Positions 1 to 7,285 of a stretch of DNA of 64,000 nucleotides are shown in pieces. The DNA lies in contig NZ_AQQS01000002.1 of assembly GCF_002088275.1 (NCBI RefSeq), positions 290,047-354,046 on the forward strand, given 5' to 3'. This DNA is from Aurantimonas sp. 22II-16-19i (GTDB taxonomy: Bacteria; Pseudomonadota; Alphaproteobacteria; Rhizobiales; Rhizobiaceae). The notes beneath the pieces were generated by a model. That model saw only the letters and a program-made list of their open reading frames with translations, made no database searches and had not been told where the DNA came from. The position numbers were made by a program, and so were the translations under genes. Each line of letters starts with the position of its first letter. Within the stretch, counting starts at the first letter, position 1.

Positions 1-558
1 GACATGCCCTTCGGCAGCTACGAGGCCTCGCCCGAAGCGGCGTTCCGCGCGGCGGCAAGGGTGATGGCGCAGACCGGCTGCGGCGCGGTGAAGCTCGAGG
101 GCGGCGCGCATATGGCGCCGACGGTCGCATTCCTGGCCGCGCGCGGCATCCCGGTGATGGCCCATGTCGGCCTGACGCCCCAGGCGGTGAACGCGCTCGG
201 GGGCTTCCGCAGCCAGGGCCACGACGCGGCGGCGCGCGACAAGATCCTCGGCGATGCGGTGGCGGTGGCCGAGGCGGGGGCCTTCGCGGTGGTGATCGAG
301 GGAGTGGTCGAGCCGCTGGCCGAGGAGATCACCCGGACGGTGGCGATCCCGACCATCGGCATCGGCGCGTCGGCGGCCTGCGACGGGCAGATCCTCGTCC
401 TCAACGACATGCTGGGGCTGACGGCGCGGGTGCCGAGGTTCGTCAAGCGCTACGGCGCGATCGGCGAGGCGGTGTCGGAGGCGGTGAAGGCCTATGCGCA
501 GGAGGTCCGCGGCCGGACGTTTCCGGCCGAGGCGCATGTGTACAAGCCGCGGGGTTGA
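1..558 (+). CDS. panB: 3-methyl-2-oxobutanoate hydroxymethyltransferase, 3' part
   Basis: Carries out the first committed step of pantothenate synthesis: it transfers a hydroxymethyl group from methylenetetrahydrofolate to 2-oxoisovalerate to give ketopantoate, in the cytoplasm. The window begins inside the gene. The first visible residues are DMPFGSYE, the conserved DxPFGSY block that sits near one third of the family's length, so roughly 90 residues are missing upstream. Further family marks are VKLEGG, HVGLTPQ and [14 protein letters not shown], the last in place of the usual GIGAGxxxDGQVLV. The stop codon is intact. No pantothenate partner (panC) is visible downstream. The identification is firm; only the 5' end is unknown. 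Confidence 0.95.
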   Translation, partial: DMPFGSYEASPEAAFRAAARVMAQTGCGAVKLEGGAHMAPTVAFLAARGIPVMAHVGLTPQAVNALGGFRSQGHDAAARDKILGDAVAVAEAGAFAVVIEGVVEPLAEEITRTVAIPTIGIGASAACDGQILVLNDMLGLTARVPRFVKRYGAIGEAVSEAVKAYAQEVRGRTFPAEAHVYKPRG

Positions 559-636
559 GGGCGCGGCGACGAGCGGCGGACTGACGCCCGCCGATCGTCT
601 TGTTCGTGGGCCCGATGCGGCCTCGTGCGGGCCGGT

Positions 637-1860
637 TCAGGCGGCCGGGTCGAGCTCGACCTTGATCCAGCCCTTCTCCTGGCTGTCGAAGGTCTCGTAA
701 GCCTTGATGACGTCGCGCATCGGTTCGGTCTCGGTGAGGATGTGCTCGGGCTTGAGACCGCCCTTGCGGGTCAGCTCGACCAGCTGCTGGACGTATTTCT
801 TGTGGTTGGCGTTGCCCATCCGCATGGTGATGTTCTTGTTCATCGCCGCGCCGATGGGGAAGAACTGGTCGCTCTGGGGATAGACGCCGATGATCGACAG
901 GGTCCCGGCCTTGGCCAGGCTCTCGACCGCCCATTCCAGCGACAGTGACGGGGCGTCGCCGGCGGCGTAGTGCGCCGCGTCGGTGGCCGCGCTGGATTCG
1001 GCGATCTGCTTGACCTGCATCGCATACATCTCGGCGCGCTTCTCGACCACCTCCCTCATCGGGCCCTTGACCGGCTTGAAGGCGTCGACGCCGACGACGT
1101 CGATGGCCCGGTCCGGGCCGATGCCGCCGGTCAGCTCGCGGACCGCCTCGATGGGGTTCTCCTCCTCGAAATTGACGATCTCGGCGCCGAGTTCCTGCGC
1201 CTTGGCGAGCCGGTCCGGCCGGCGGTCGACGGCGATGACGCGCTGGGCGCCGTAGTGCCAGGCGGCGAGGATGGTGAACAGGCCGACCGGGCCGCAGCCC
1301 ATGACGAGGACGGTCTTGCCGCGGCCCATCTCGATGTCGGCGATGTCGGCGCCGAACCAGGCGGTGGAGGCGATGTCGGACAGGCAGATCGCCTGGTGGT
1401 CGGTGATCTCAGGATGCAGCGGCACGAGATTGACGTTGGCATAGGGGATGCGGGCATATTCGGCCTGCAGACCGTCGAAGGGACCGGTCGGGGCCGGGCC
1501 GCCATAGAAGGACGTGCCGGCGAGATGGCCGTTCGGATTGGCGGTGTCGCACTGGGCGGTGTAGCCGTCGCGGCAGTAGGAACAGCAGCCGCAGGCGATG
1601 GTGGAGGGGATGACCACGCGGTCGCCGCGCTTCAGGTTGCGGACGTTGGAGCCGACTTCCTCGACGATGCCGACGCCCTCGTGGCCCATCACGGTGCCGG
1701 CCTTCATGCCGGGCATGGTGCCGCGGATCATGTGAAGGTCGGTGCCGCAGATGGCGGAGGACGTCAGCCTGACGATGGCGTCGGTGGGGGCGGCGATCTT
1801 GGGGTCCGGGACGGTATCGAGACGGATGTCGCGGACGCCATGGAATACCACTGCTCGCAT
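637..1860 (-). CDS. Zinc-dependent alcohol dehydrogenase, medium-chain family
   Basis: Cytoplasmic NAD(P)-dependent oxidoreductase of 407 residues. Catalytic zinc ligands are visible as Cys38 (ICGTDLH) and the GHE motif at 59-61. A four-cysteine structural-zinc lobe (CGCCSYCRDGYTAQC) follows near residue 100, and the dinucleotide-binding GCGPVGL comes in the second half. Length and the long insertion before the C-terminus resemble the glutathione-independent formaldehyde dehydrogenase/threonine dehydrogenase-like branch, but the substrate cannot be read from the sequence. The ATG at 1860 is preceded by GGAGATCC and is preferred to a longer frame starting at 1887. It lies 190 bp downstream of arsB on the same strand, so co-transcription with the arsenic genes is possible but not shown. 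Confidence 0.88.
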   Translation of the reverse strand: MRAVVFHGVRDIRLDTVPDPKIAAPTDAIVRLTSSAICGTDLHMIRGTMPGMKAGTVMGHEGVGIVEEVGSNVRNLKRGDRVVIPSTIACGCCSYCRDGYTAQCDTANPNGHLAGTSFYGGPAPTGPFDGLQAEYARIPYANVNLVPLHPEITDHQAICLSDIASTAWFGADIADIEMGRGKTVLVMGCGPVGLFTILAAWHYGAQRVIAVDRRPDRLAKAQELGAEIVNFEEENPIEAVRELTGGIGPDRAIDVVGVDAFKPVKGPMREVVEKRAEMYAMQVKQIAESSAATDAAHYAAGDAPSLSLEWAVESLAKAGTLSIIGVYPQSDQFFPIGAAMNKNITMRMGNANHKKYVQQLVELTRKGGLKPEHILTETEPMRDVIKAYETFDSQEKGWIKVELDPAA

Positions 1861-2005
1861 GTCTGGATCTCCTTGACTGGGTCGCACGCGCGCGGCCCGG
1901 CGGGGCGCGCGGATGTCGTCAAGGCAAACCGGCCGTCTTCCGGCATCGTTCCAACGCTCGTGAGACGCCTACGGAGTTCGCGTCGGCGCGCATGACATCG
2001 GGCAG

Positions 2006-2056
2006 TTTCGCGCTGCCGCGCTCAGGGCCGGGGGGTTTCGCGCTGCCGCGCTCAGG
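2006..2056. repeat. 21-bp direct repeat at the 3' end of arsB
   Basis: A 21-bp unit beginning TTTCGCGCTGCCGCG occurs at 2006-2026 and again at 2036-2056, a 30-bp period. The right copy spans the arsB stop codon, so the left copy looks like a local tandem duplication of the gene end. No function is evident. Confidence 0.8.
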
Positions 2057-3356
2057 CCGACACGAGCGGAAGCCAGAGCCAGAGGCCGACGAGGGTCGCC
2101 AGAAGCACCGGCGGCGTGATCAGGAGGCCGATCTTCATGTACTGGCCCCAGGTGATGGTCTGGCCCTTGCGCGAGAGGACATGGAGCCAGAGCAGGGTGG
2201 CGAGCGAGCCGATCGGGGTGAATTTCGGGCCGAGATCGTTGCCGATGACGTTGGCGTAGATCATCAGCTCCCGCGTCAGCGGGTCGAGATCGCCCTGGCC
2301 GATCGCCAGGGCGCCGACGAGGGTCGCGGGCATGTTGTTCATCACCGAGGCGAGGATCGCCGCCGCAAAGCCCGTGCCGACCGTCGCCACGAGGGAGCCC
2401 TTCGAGGCCAGCCATTCGAGCACGCCGGCGGAGAGGTCGGTGAGGCCCGCCTGGCCGAGGCCGTAGACCACCAGATACATGCCGAGGGAGAACAGGACGA
2501 TCTGCCACGGTGCTTCCTTGAGAACCCGAGGCAGCGAGACGACCGCGCCGCCGCCGCCAAACCAGCGGCCGGCGATCGCCATCAGGACGAGGGCGCCGGC
2601 GCAGGTGACGAAGGCGACCGGCACATCCAGCGGGGCGGTGACGAAATAGGCGATCAGGAGGACGGCCAGGAGCGGAAAGGCCGCCCTGAACACCGCCGGA
2701 TCCTTGATCGCCTCGCGCGGCTCCTCCAGCGTCGCCGCATCGTAGCTCTGCGGCAGGACGCGGCGGAAGGCGATCCACAGGACGGCGAGCGTCGCAGCGA
2801 GGGAGACGAAGTTCACCGGTACCATCACCGCCGCGTAGCGGTCGAAGCCGATGCCGAAATAGTTGGCCGAGACGATGTTGACGAGATTGGAGATGACCAG
2901 CGGCAGGCTGGTGGTGTCGGCGACGAAGCCGCAGCCGATGATGAAGGCGAAGGCCGCGGCGGGCGCGATCTGGAGGCGCAGCAGGATGGCGAGGACGATC
3001 GGGGTGAGGAGCAGCGCCGCGCCGTCATTGGCGAAGACGGCGGCGATGGCCGCACCGAGCAGGATCACCAGCGGGAACAGCCGGCGGCCGTTGCCGCCGC
3101 CCCAGCGGGCGACATGCAGCGCCGCCCAGTGGAAGAAGCCGGCCTCGTCGAGGATGAGGGAGATGACGATCAGCGCGACGAAGGTGAAGGTGGCGTCCCA
3201 GACGATGCCCCAGACCAGCCCGACGTCGGCCAGATCGACGATGCCGAGCGCCAGCGCGACGACCGCGCCGCCGCAGGCGCTCCAGCCGATGCCGAGGCCC
3301 TTCGGCTGCCAGATGACCAGGACGAGGGTGGCGAGAAAGATCGCGAAAGCGAGCAT
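2052..3356 (-). CDS. arsB: Arsenite efflux membrane protein ArsB
   Basis: Inner-membrane transporter of the ArsB/ion-transporter superfamily that expels arsenite or antimonite. The 434 residues match the usual ArsB length and form about ten to twelve hydrophobic helices. Family marks include FANDGAALLLTPI and NMPATLVGALAIG in the two re-entrant regions, and GNDLGPKFTPIGSLATLLW near the end, which is highly typical of ArsB. It is the last gene of the cluster arsR, two arsenate reductases, arsH, arsB, all on the minus strand, and provides the export step for arsenite made by the reductases. No ArsA ATPase is nearby, so export is presumably driven by the proton motive force. Confidence 0.95.
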   Translation of the reverse strand: MLAFAIFLATLVLVIWQPKGLGIGWSACGGAVVALALGIVDLADVGLVWGIVWDATFTFVALIVISLILDEAGFFHWAALHVARWGGGNGRRLFPLVILLGAAIAAVFANDGAALLLTPIVLAILLRLQIAPAAAFAFIIGCGFVADTTSLPLVISNLVNIVSANYFGIGFDRYAAVMVPVNFVSLAATLAVLWIAFRRVLPQSYDAATLEEPREAIKDPAVFRAAFPLLAVLLIAYFVTAPLDVPVAFVTCAGALVLMAIAGRWFGGGGAVVSLPRVLKEAPWQIVLFSLGMYLVVYGLGQAGLTDLSAGVLEWLASKGSLVATVGTGFAAAILASVMNNMPATLVGALAIGQGDLDPLTRELMIYANVIGNDLGPKFTPIGSLATLLWLHVLSRKGQTITWGQYMKIGLLITPPVLLATLVGLWLWLPLVSA

Positions 3357-3503
3357 TGGGTCAGACCAGACATCGCGAGAGGGGAGGAACGGTGGTTGGA
3401 TTCGTGCGATGTCCGGCGGCTCCCTTCGGGACGTCGGACATCAAGCCGGAGCCGGCGCCGAACGGGCTGGATCGGCCGCCGGATCCGGCCGACCGGACGG
3501 CCG

Positions 3504-4241
3504 TCAGATGCTGCGCTGGTTGACGCGGGCGGACAGCGCCTCGGCGGTCTCGACGCGCTCCGAGTAGCGGTCGGTGAGGGCGCCGGAGCGCCCGCGGGTC
3601 ATGTAGGTGAACTTCGTCAGTTCCTCGCAGACGTCGACGATGCGCTCGTAGAGCGCCGAGGGCTTCATCCGGCCGGCCTCGTCGAATTCGTTGAAGGCCT
3701 TGGGCACCGAGGACTGGTTGGGGATCGTCACCATCCGCATCCAGCGGCCGAGGATGCGCAGCTGGTTGACGGCGTTGAAGCTCTGGGAGCCGCCGGAGAC
3801 CTGCATCACCGCCAGCGTCTTGCCCTGGGTGGGGCGGACGGCGCCCTGCGACAGCGGGATCCAGTCGATCTGCGCCTTCATGATCCCCGTCATCGCGCCG
3901 TGGCGCTCGGGACTGACCCAGACCATCCCCTCGGACCACTGGGCGAGACCGCGCAGCTCGGCGACCTTCGGATGGTCCGGCTCGGCGGCGTCGGGAAGCG
4001 GCAGGCCGCGCGGGTCGAAGGTCTTCGCCTCGCAGCCGAGAAAGGTCAGGAGGCGTCCGGCTTCCTCGGCGACGAAGCGGGAATAGGAGCGCTCGCGCAG
4101 CGAGCCGTAGAGGGTGAGGATGCGGGGCGCATGGCCGGGATCGCCCGGCGCCGCGTAGAGCGCCGGGTCGACGGGCAGAAGCGCGCCGGCGACGAGATTG
4201 GGAAGGTCGGGAAGAGGCATGTCGGGCAAGCGATCGTCCAT
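3504..4241 (-). CDS. arsH: ArsH NADPH-dependent FMN reductase
   Basis: Flavoprotein of 245 residues from the NADPH-dependent FMN reductase family. ArsH enzymes are known to oxidise trivalent organoarsenicals to less toxic pentavalent forms. The ArsH signature is clear: the flavin-phosphate loop [12 protein letters not shown], then [19 protein letters not shown] and [16 protein letters not shown]. It lies between the glutaredoxin-type arsenate reductase and arsB in a same-strand cluster. Its presence suggests protection against methylated or aryl arsenicals as well as inorganic arsenate. The start at 4241 gives a typical full-length protein. Confidence 0.95.
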   Translation of the reverse strand: MDDRLPDMPLPDLPNLVAGALLPVDPALYAAPGDPGHAPRILTLYGSLRERSYSRFVAEEAGRLLTFLGCEAKTFDPRGLPLPDAAEPDHPKVAELRGLAQWSEGMVWVSPERHGAMTGIMKAQIDWIPLSQGAVRPTQGKTLAVMQVSGGSQSFNAVNQLRILGRWMRMVTIPNQSSVPKAFNEFDEAGRMKPSALYERIVDVCEELTKFTYMTRGRSGALTDRYSERVETAEALSARVNQRSI

Positions 4242-4255
4242 TCCGGAAAGGGAGG

Positions 4256-4280
4256 CGGCCCGGCCGGAACGGCCGGGCCG
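4256..4280. other. Intercistronic hairpin between arsC and arsH
   Basis: An 11-bp perfect inverted repeat (CGGCCCGGCCG, loop GAA, then its complement) lies in the 58-bp gap between the arsenate reductase stop and the arsH start. No T-run follows on the minus strand. It is more likely an mRNA-stability or partial-attenuation element than a full terminator. Confidence 0.6.
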
Positions 4281-4299
4281 AGAGCCATGGGCCGGCCCG

Positions 4300-4707
4300 T
4301 CAGTTGCGGGCCGGGACGACTTCGCCGTCTTCCTTGGTGAAGGCGCCGATGTCGGGATTGGGAAGGATCTCCAGCACCTTTTCCGAGGGACGGCAGAGCC
4401 GGACGCCCTTGTCGGTCACGACGATCGGCCGGTTGATCAGGATCGGATTCTCCATCATCGCCTGCAGCAGCTCCTCGTCGGAGAGCTTCTCGTCGTCGAG
4501 GCCGAGCTCATGATAGGGCGTGCCCTTCTCGCGCAAGAGATCCCGGGGCTTCATGCCCATCATGTCGAGCAGTTCGATCAGCGTCTCGCGGCTCGGCGGC
4601 GTCTTCAGATATTCGATCACCTCCGGCTCCTCGCCGGACTGGCGGATCATCGCCAGCGTGTTGCGGGACGTGCCGCATTGCGGGTTGTGGTAGATCGTGA
4701 CGGTCAT
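4300..4707 (-). CDS. arsC: Arsenate reductase, glutaredoxin-dependent type
   Basis: Reduces arsenate to arsenite with glutathione/glutaredoxin as electron donor (ArsC/Spx thioredoxin-fold family). The catalytic cysteine is Cys11 in [12 protein letters not shown]. The conserved arginine motif NRPIV follows near residue 95 and the [13 protein letters not shown] block near 110. The length of 135 residues is slightly shorter than the plasmid R773 enzyme but normal for chromosomal forms. The ATG at 4707 follows a GAGC-rich stretch and begins the family's conserved MTVTIYHNP. It is the second arsenate reductase of the cluster and unrelated in fold to the one upstream. Confidence 0.95.
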   Translation of the reverse strand: MTVTIYHNPQCGTSRNTLAMIRQSGEEPEVIEYLKTPPSRETLIELLDMMGMKPRDLLREKGTPYHELGLDDEKLSDEELLQAMMENPILINRPIVVTDKGVRLCRPSEKVLEILPNPDIGAFTKEDGEVVPARN

Positions 4708-4915
4708 GGGAGCTCGGTCTCTCTCGGTCGATCGGCGGTGGTGCCGCCATGCGGAGGGCTGCGGAACGGGCGGTCGGCCGCGTTCCGGGTTCAGGTAGCC
4801 AGCCAAATATGATGGCCACCAGCCGCACGCCAAGTGTTCTGGCGTGCGTGACGGGGAACCGCCGAGAAGCCTCGCCCCGGACGGCGTCGACCAAGACCGG
4901 GATCGGTATCGATGC

Positions 4916-5443
4916 TCACGCGACCTTGTTCTCCGGGGCGGCGATGGTGGTGCCGATCGAATCCAGATGACGCTTCAGGCTGATCCTGTCGAGGCTGGCG
5001 ATCGGCAGGCTGGCGAAGATCGAGATGCGGTTGTTCAGCTGCCGGAACGTCTCGGCGAAGGCGAGGGCACGCTCCGCCGGTCCGCCTTCCGCGCTGGCGG
5101 GATCGGGGACGCCCCAATGGGCGCTCATCGGCTGGCCCGGCCAGACCGGGCAGGCCTCGCCGGCCGCGTCGTCGCAGACCGTGAAGACGAAATGCAGCTT
5201 CGGCGCGCCCTCGCGGCCGGCGGCAAACTCTTCCCAGGATTTCGACCGCAGCCCCTCGACCCGAAAGTTCAGCCGGCGCAGGAGGTCGGTCGTCAGCGGG
5301 TGGACCTCGCCGCGGGGCTGGCTGCCGGCCGAATAGGCACGGAAGCGGGTGGAGAAGTCGCGATTCATGATGCTCTCGGCGATGATCGAGCGGGCCGAGT
5401 TGCCGGTGCACAGGAACAGGACGTTGTAGATTTCGTCGGTCAT
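4916..5443 (-). CDS. Arsenate reductase / low-molecular-weight phosphatase-type ArsC
   Basis: Member of the low-molecular-weight protein tyrosine phosphatase family, whose arsenic branch reduces arsenate using a cysteine relay. The P-loop CX5R is at 12-18 (CTGNSAR) directly after the first strand, followed by SIIAES. Later marks are the VCDDAAGEACPVWPG region, which carries further cysteines usable as resolving residues, and HWGVPDPA with the general-acid Asp. The ATG at 5443 has GGAGG upstream; a longer frame from 5467 lacks a comparable site. It sits 131 bp downstream of arsR. 175 residues is somewhat longer than the thioredoxin-linked S. aureus enzyme. Confidence 0.88.
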   Translation of the reverse strand: MTDEIYNVLFLCTGNSARSIIAESIMNRDFSTRFRAYSAGSQPRGEVHPLTTDLLRRLNFRVEGLRSKSWEEFAAGREGAPKLHFVFTVCDDAAGEACPVWPGQPMSAHWGVPDPASAEGGPAERALAFAETFRQLNNRISIFASLPIASLDRISLKRHLDSIGTTIAAPENKVA

Positions 5444-5574
5444 TTCTTCCTCCCTTTGGAACGACATTTCATACCGTCGGCCCCGATCCTCGACCGGTGC
5501 CAAGGGGTACCCGTTCAAGCGCCGCCAAGGCTCGATACCAGTGCGCCGGGAGGCTGCCTCCCGGGCCACGGGTA

Positions 5575-5952
5575 TCAGCTGACGGTCTGGCGCCGCTTCG
5601 CTGCCTTCTCGCCGTCCGCACATCCTTCGTCGCAGGACGCGGATGCACCGACGCCGCAGATCTCGGGATGACCGTCGCAGCAGTCCTCGGCCAGGAAGGC
5701 GAGGAGAGCCCGCATCGCCTCGAAGCGCACCGCGTAGCGCACCATCCGGCCGTCGCGCCAGGAATGCACGAGGCCGGAGCGGTCGAGCCCGGCCAGGTGA
5801 AAGCTCATGCGCGTCGGCATGATCGACAGCCGCTCGGCGATCTCGCCCGACGGCAGCCCGTTCGGTCCGGCCTTGACGAGCAGGCGGAAGGCGCGCAGGC
5901 GGTCGGCATGGGCGAGGGCGGCAAGGGCGGCAACGGCGTGGTCATCTTCCAT
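5575..5952 (-). CDS. arsR: ArsR-family metalloregulator
   Basis: Winged-helix repressor that would bind the ars promoter and release it when arsenite binds. The HTH region reads PSGEIAERLSIMPTRMSFHLAGLDRSGLV, typical of ArsR. A C-terminal cysteine cluster (EDCCDGHPEIC) resembles the CC-x-C arsenite site placed at the end of the domain in the Acidithiobacillus ArsR type rather than the helix-3 site of R773. Four more residues upstream (start at 5964) are possible, but that ATG overlaps the predicted -10 box, so the ATG at 5952 is preferred. First gene of the cluster and probably autoregulated. Confidence 0.92.
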   Translation of the reverse strand: MEDDHAVAALAALAHADRLRAFRLLVKAGPNGLPSGEIAERLSIMPTRMSFHLAGLDRSGLVHSWRDGRMVRYAVRFEAMRALLAFLAEDCCDGHPEICGVGASASCDEGCADGEKAAKRRQTVS

Positions 5953-5959
5953 GGATGCG

Positions 5960-5987
5960 ATCATACAAGGATCGTTGGAGGATGCAA
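5960..5987 (-). promoter_or_regulatory. Predicted ars promoter
   Basis: On the minus strand TTGCAT (5987-5982) is separated by 16 bp from TATGAT (5965-5960). The expected transcription start is within a few bases of the arsR ATG at 5952, implying a leaderless or near-leaderless message. Prediction from consensus only. Confidence 0.5.
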
Positions 5988-6123
5988 GATCGAGACGGCG
6001 TCCCGGATGAGCCTGGCCGCCTGTGTGGTCGACCTCGGCGAGCCACCGCCAGGAGATTCACGGTGCCGGTCTGTTCGCGGCAACCCGCCTGTGCCGGTGG
6101 CGCGCCGAACGGCGCTCGACGCG

Positions 6124-6993
6124 CTATCCCAGATCAGCCCGGTATCGGATGGGGCGAGCCCCCATGGCGCGTCGGAACGCCTCCTCGAACTGCGGCACGC
6201 TGCGGAACCCGCATCTTGATGCGATGTCCGCGACGGAGAGGTTCGTTGAGCGCAGCAGATCCCTCGACCGCAGGATTCTCCGTTCCAGGAGGAACTGATA
6301 GGGGGACTGGGAGGTCGTCGTCTTGAAAAGTCTCGAAAAATGGAACCGGCTCAGTCCCAGCACCTTCGCGAGGTCCTCGACGGAGAGATCGTCTTCCAGA
6401 TGCGCCTCGATGAAATCCAGGAGCCGGTCCAGCTCAGCTTCGCTCAGGCGCGGGCCCGAACGCACAGCGTGCATCTGCAGCAGTTCGCCGACCGCCACGA
6501 GGCACAAGGATTCCAGATAGGCGGCACCCGAGCCGACGGTGATGGCGTTGGCCAGCTTTTCGAGTGTCACGCGAAGCGACAGGTCGAGGGCATAGAGGAA
6601 GGGCGGCGGACTGTTGACGGTGAAGCCGGTGCGAAACTCCTCGACCAGCGTCGTCGCATCGAAATACAGCGCCGTGAAACTGTTGCTGCGGATCTTCGGC
6701 ACGGACCAGCCGGCGACCTGGCATCCGGCCGGGACGAAGGTCAGCCGGTGGCCGAGGGAGCGGCGGTGAGAGCGCGGGCCGTCGGAGAGCTCGACCTCAC
6801 CGTCCTGCAACTCGATGTCGTGCAGGGCGAGGTAATGGCTGTTGCCCACGACCTTGTATTCGAACCGTTCGTCCGGGAGCCGCACATGCTCGATGCTCAG
6901 CCCCGACAGCTGGCGCAGCGGACGATCCGGCGATCGGACCCTCGCCGTTTCGAACTCAAGTTCACAATCCGGATTGATGAACCGTGCGGGCAA
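6124..6993 (-). CDS. AraC-family transcriptional regulator
   Basis: DNA-binding activator or repressor of 289 residues. The C-terminal 100 residues carry the two AraC helix-turn-helices: LSVEDLAKVLGLSRFHFSRLF, then SVADIASRCGFRSVPQFEEAF with the ending RAMGARPIRYR. The N-terminal 180 residues are a ligand or regulatory domain without a recognisable signature. It is divergent from the HWE kinase gene, with a short shared AT-richer region at 6994-7065, so it may control that gene or itself. The effector is unknown. Confidence 0.88.
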   Translation of the reverse strand: MPARFINPDCELEFETARVRSPDRPLRQLSGLSIEHVRLPDERFEYKVVGNSHYLALHDIELQDGEVELSDGPRSHRRSLGHRLTFVPAGCQVAGWSVPKIRSNSFTALYFDATTLVEEFRTGFTVNSPPPFLYALDLSLRVTLEKLANAITVGSGAAYLESLCLVAVGELLQMHAVRSGPRLSEAELDRLLDFIEAHLEDDLSVEDLAKVLGLSRFHFSRLFKTTTSQSPYQFLLERRILRSRDLLRSTNLSVADIASRCGFRSVPQFEEAFRRAMGARPIRYRADLG

Positions 6994-7069
6994 GATTCAG
7001 AATTCCTGCTTCAGTGTCAGTTTTCGTGCTGCTAAGGTCGCATTGTCAACCTCATTACGGGACGAGTGA

Positions 7070-7285
7070 ATGGACGACAATGCTACACTGCTAGCACCGC
7101 GGCGATCCTATCCAGATGCACGGCCGGATGCCATCGCGAAGAGGCCCGCGCCATCGCCTCTGGTGGCCGAGCCCGGCCGCGCGCTGCGCGCCGACGAGCT
7201 TCCACGCGCCGGTGCATGCTTCGTCGCATGGTACGAGGTGGAGCGGCAGACGCGTTGTTCCCAAGCCGAACGGTCCGTCGCTTGA
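7070..7285 (+). CDS. Small ORF translationally coupled to the HWE kinase
   Basis: A 71-residue frame with ATG start whose stop overlaps a TTG start of the kinase (TTGA at 7282-7285). Its product (MDDNATLLAPRRSYPDARPD and onward) has protein-like composition, whereas the kinase frame over the same DNA is unusually rich in Arg, Cys and Ala. No family recognised. It could be a real leader gene or the true N-terminus of the kinase separated by a frameshift. Confidence 0.35.
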   Translation: MDDNATLLAPRRSYPDARPDAIAKRPAPSPLVAEPGRALRADELPRAGACFVAWYEVERQTRCSQAERSVA

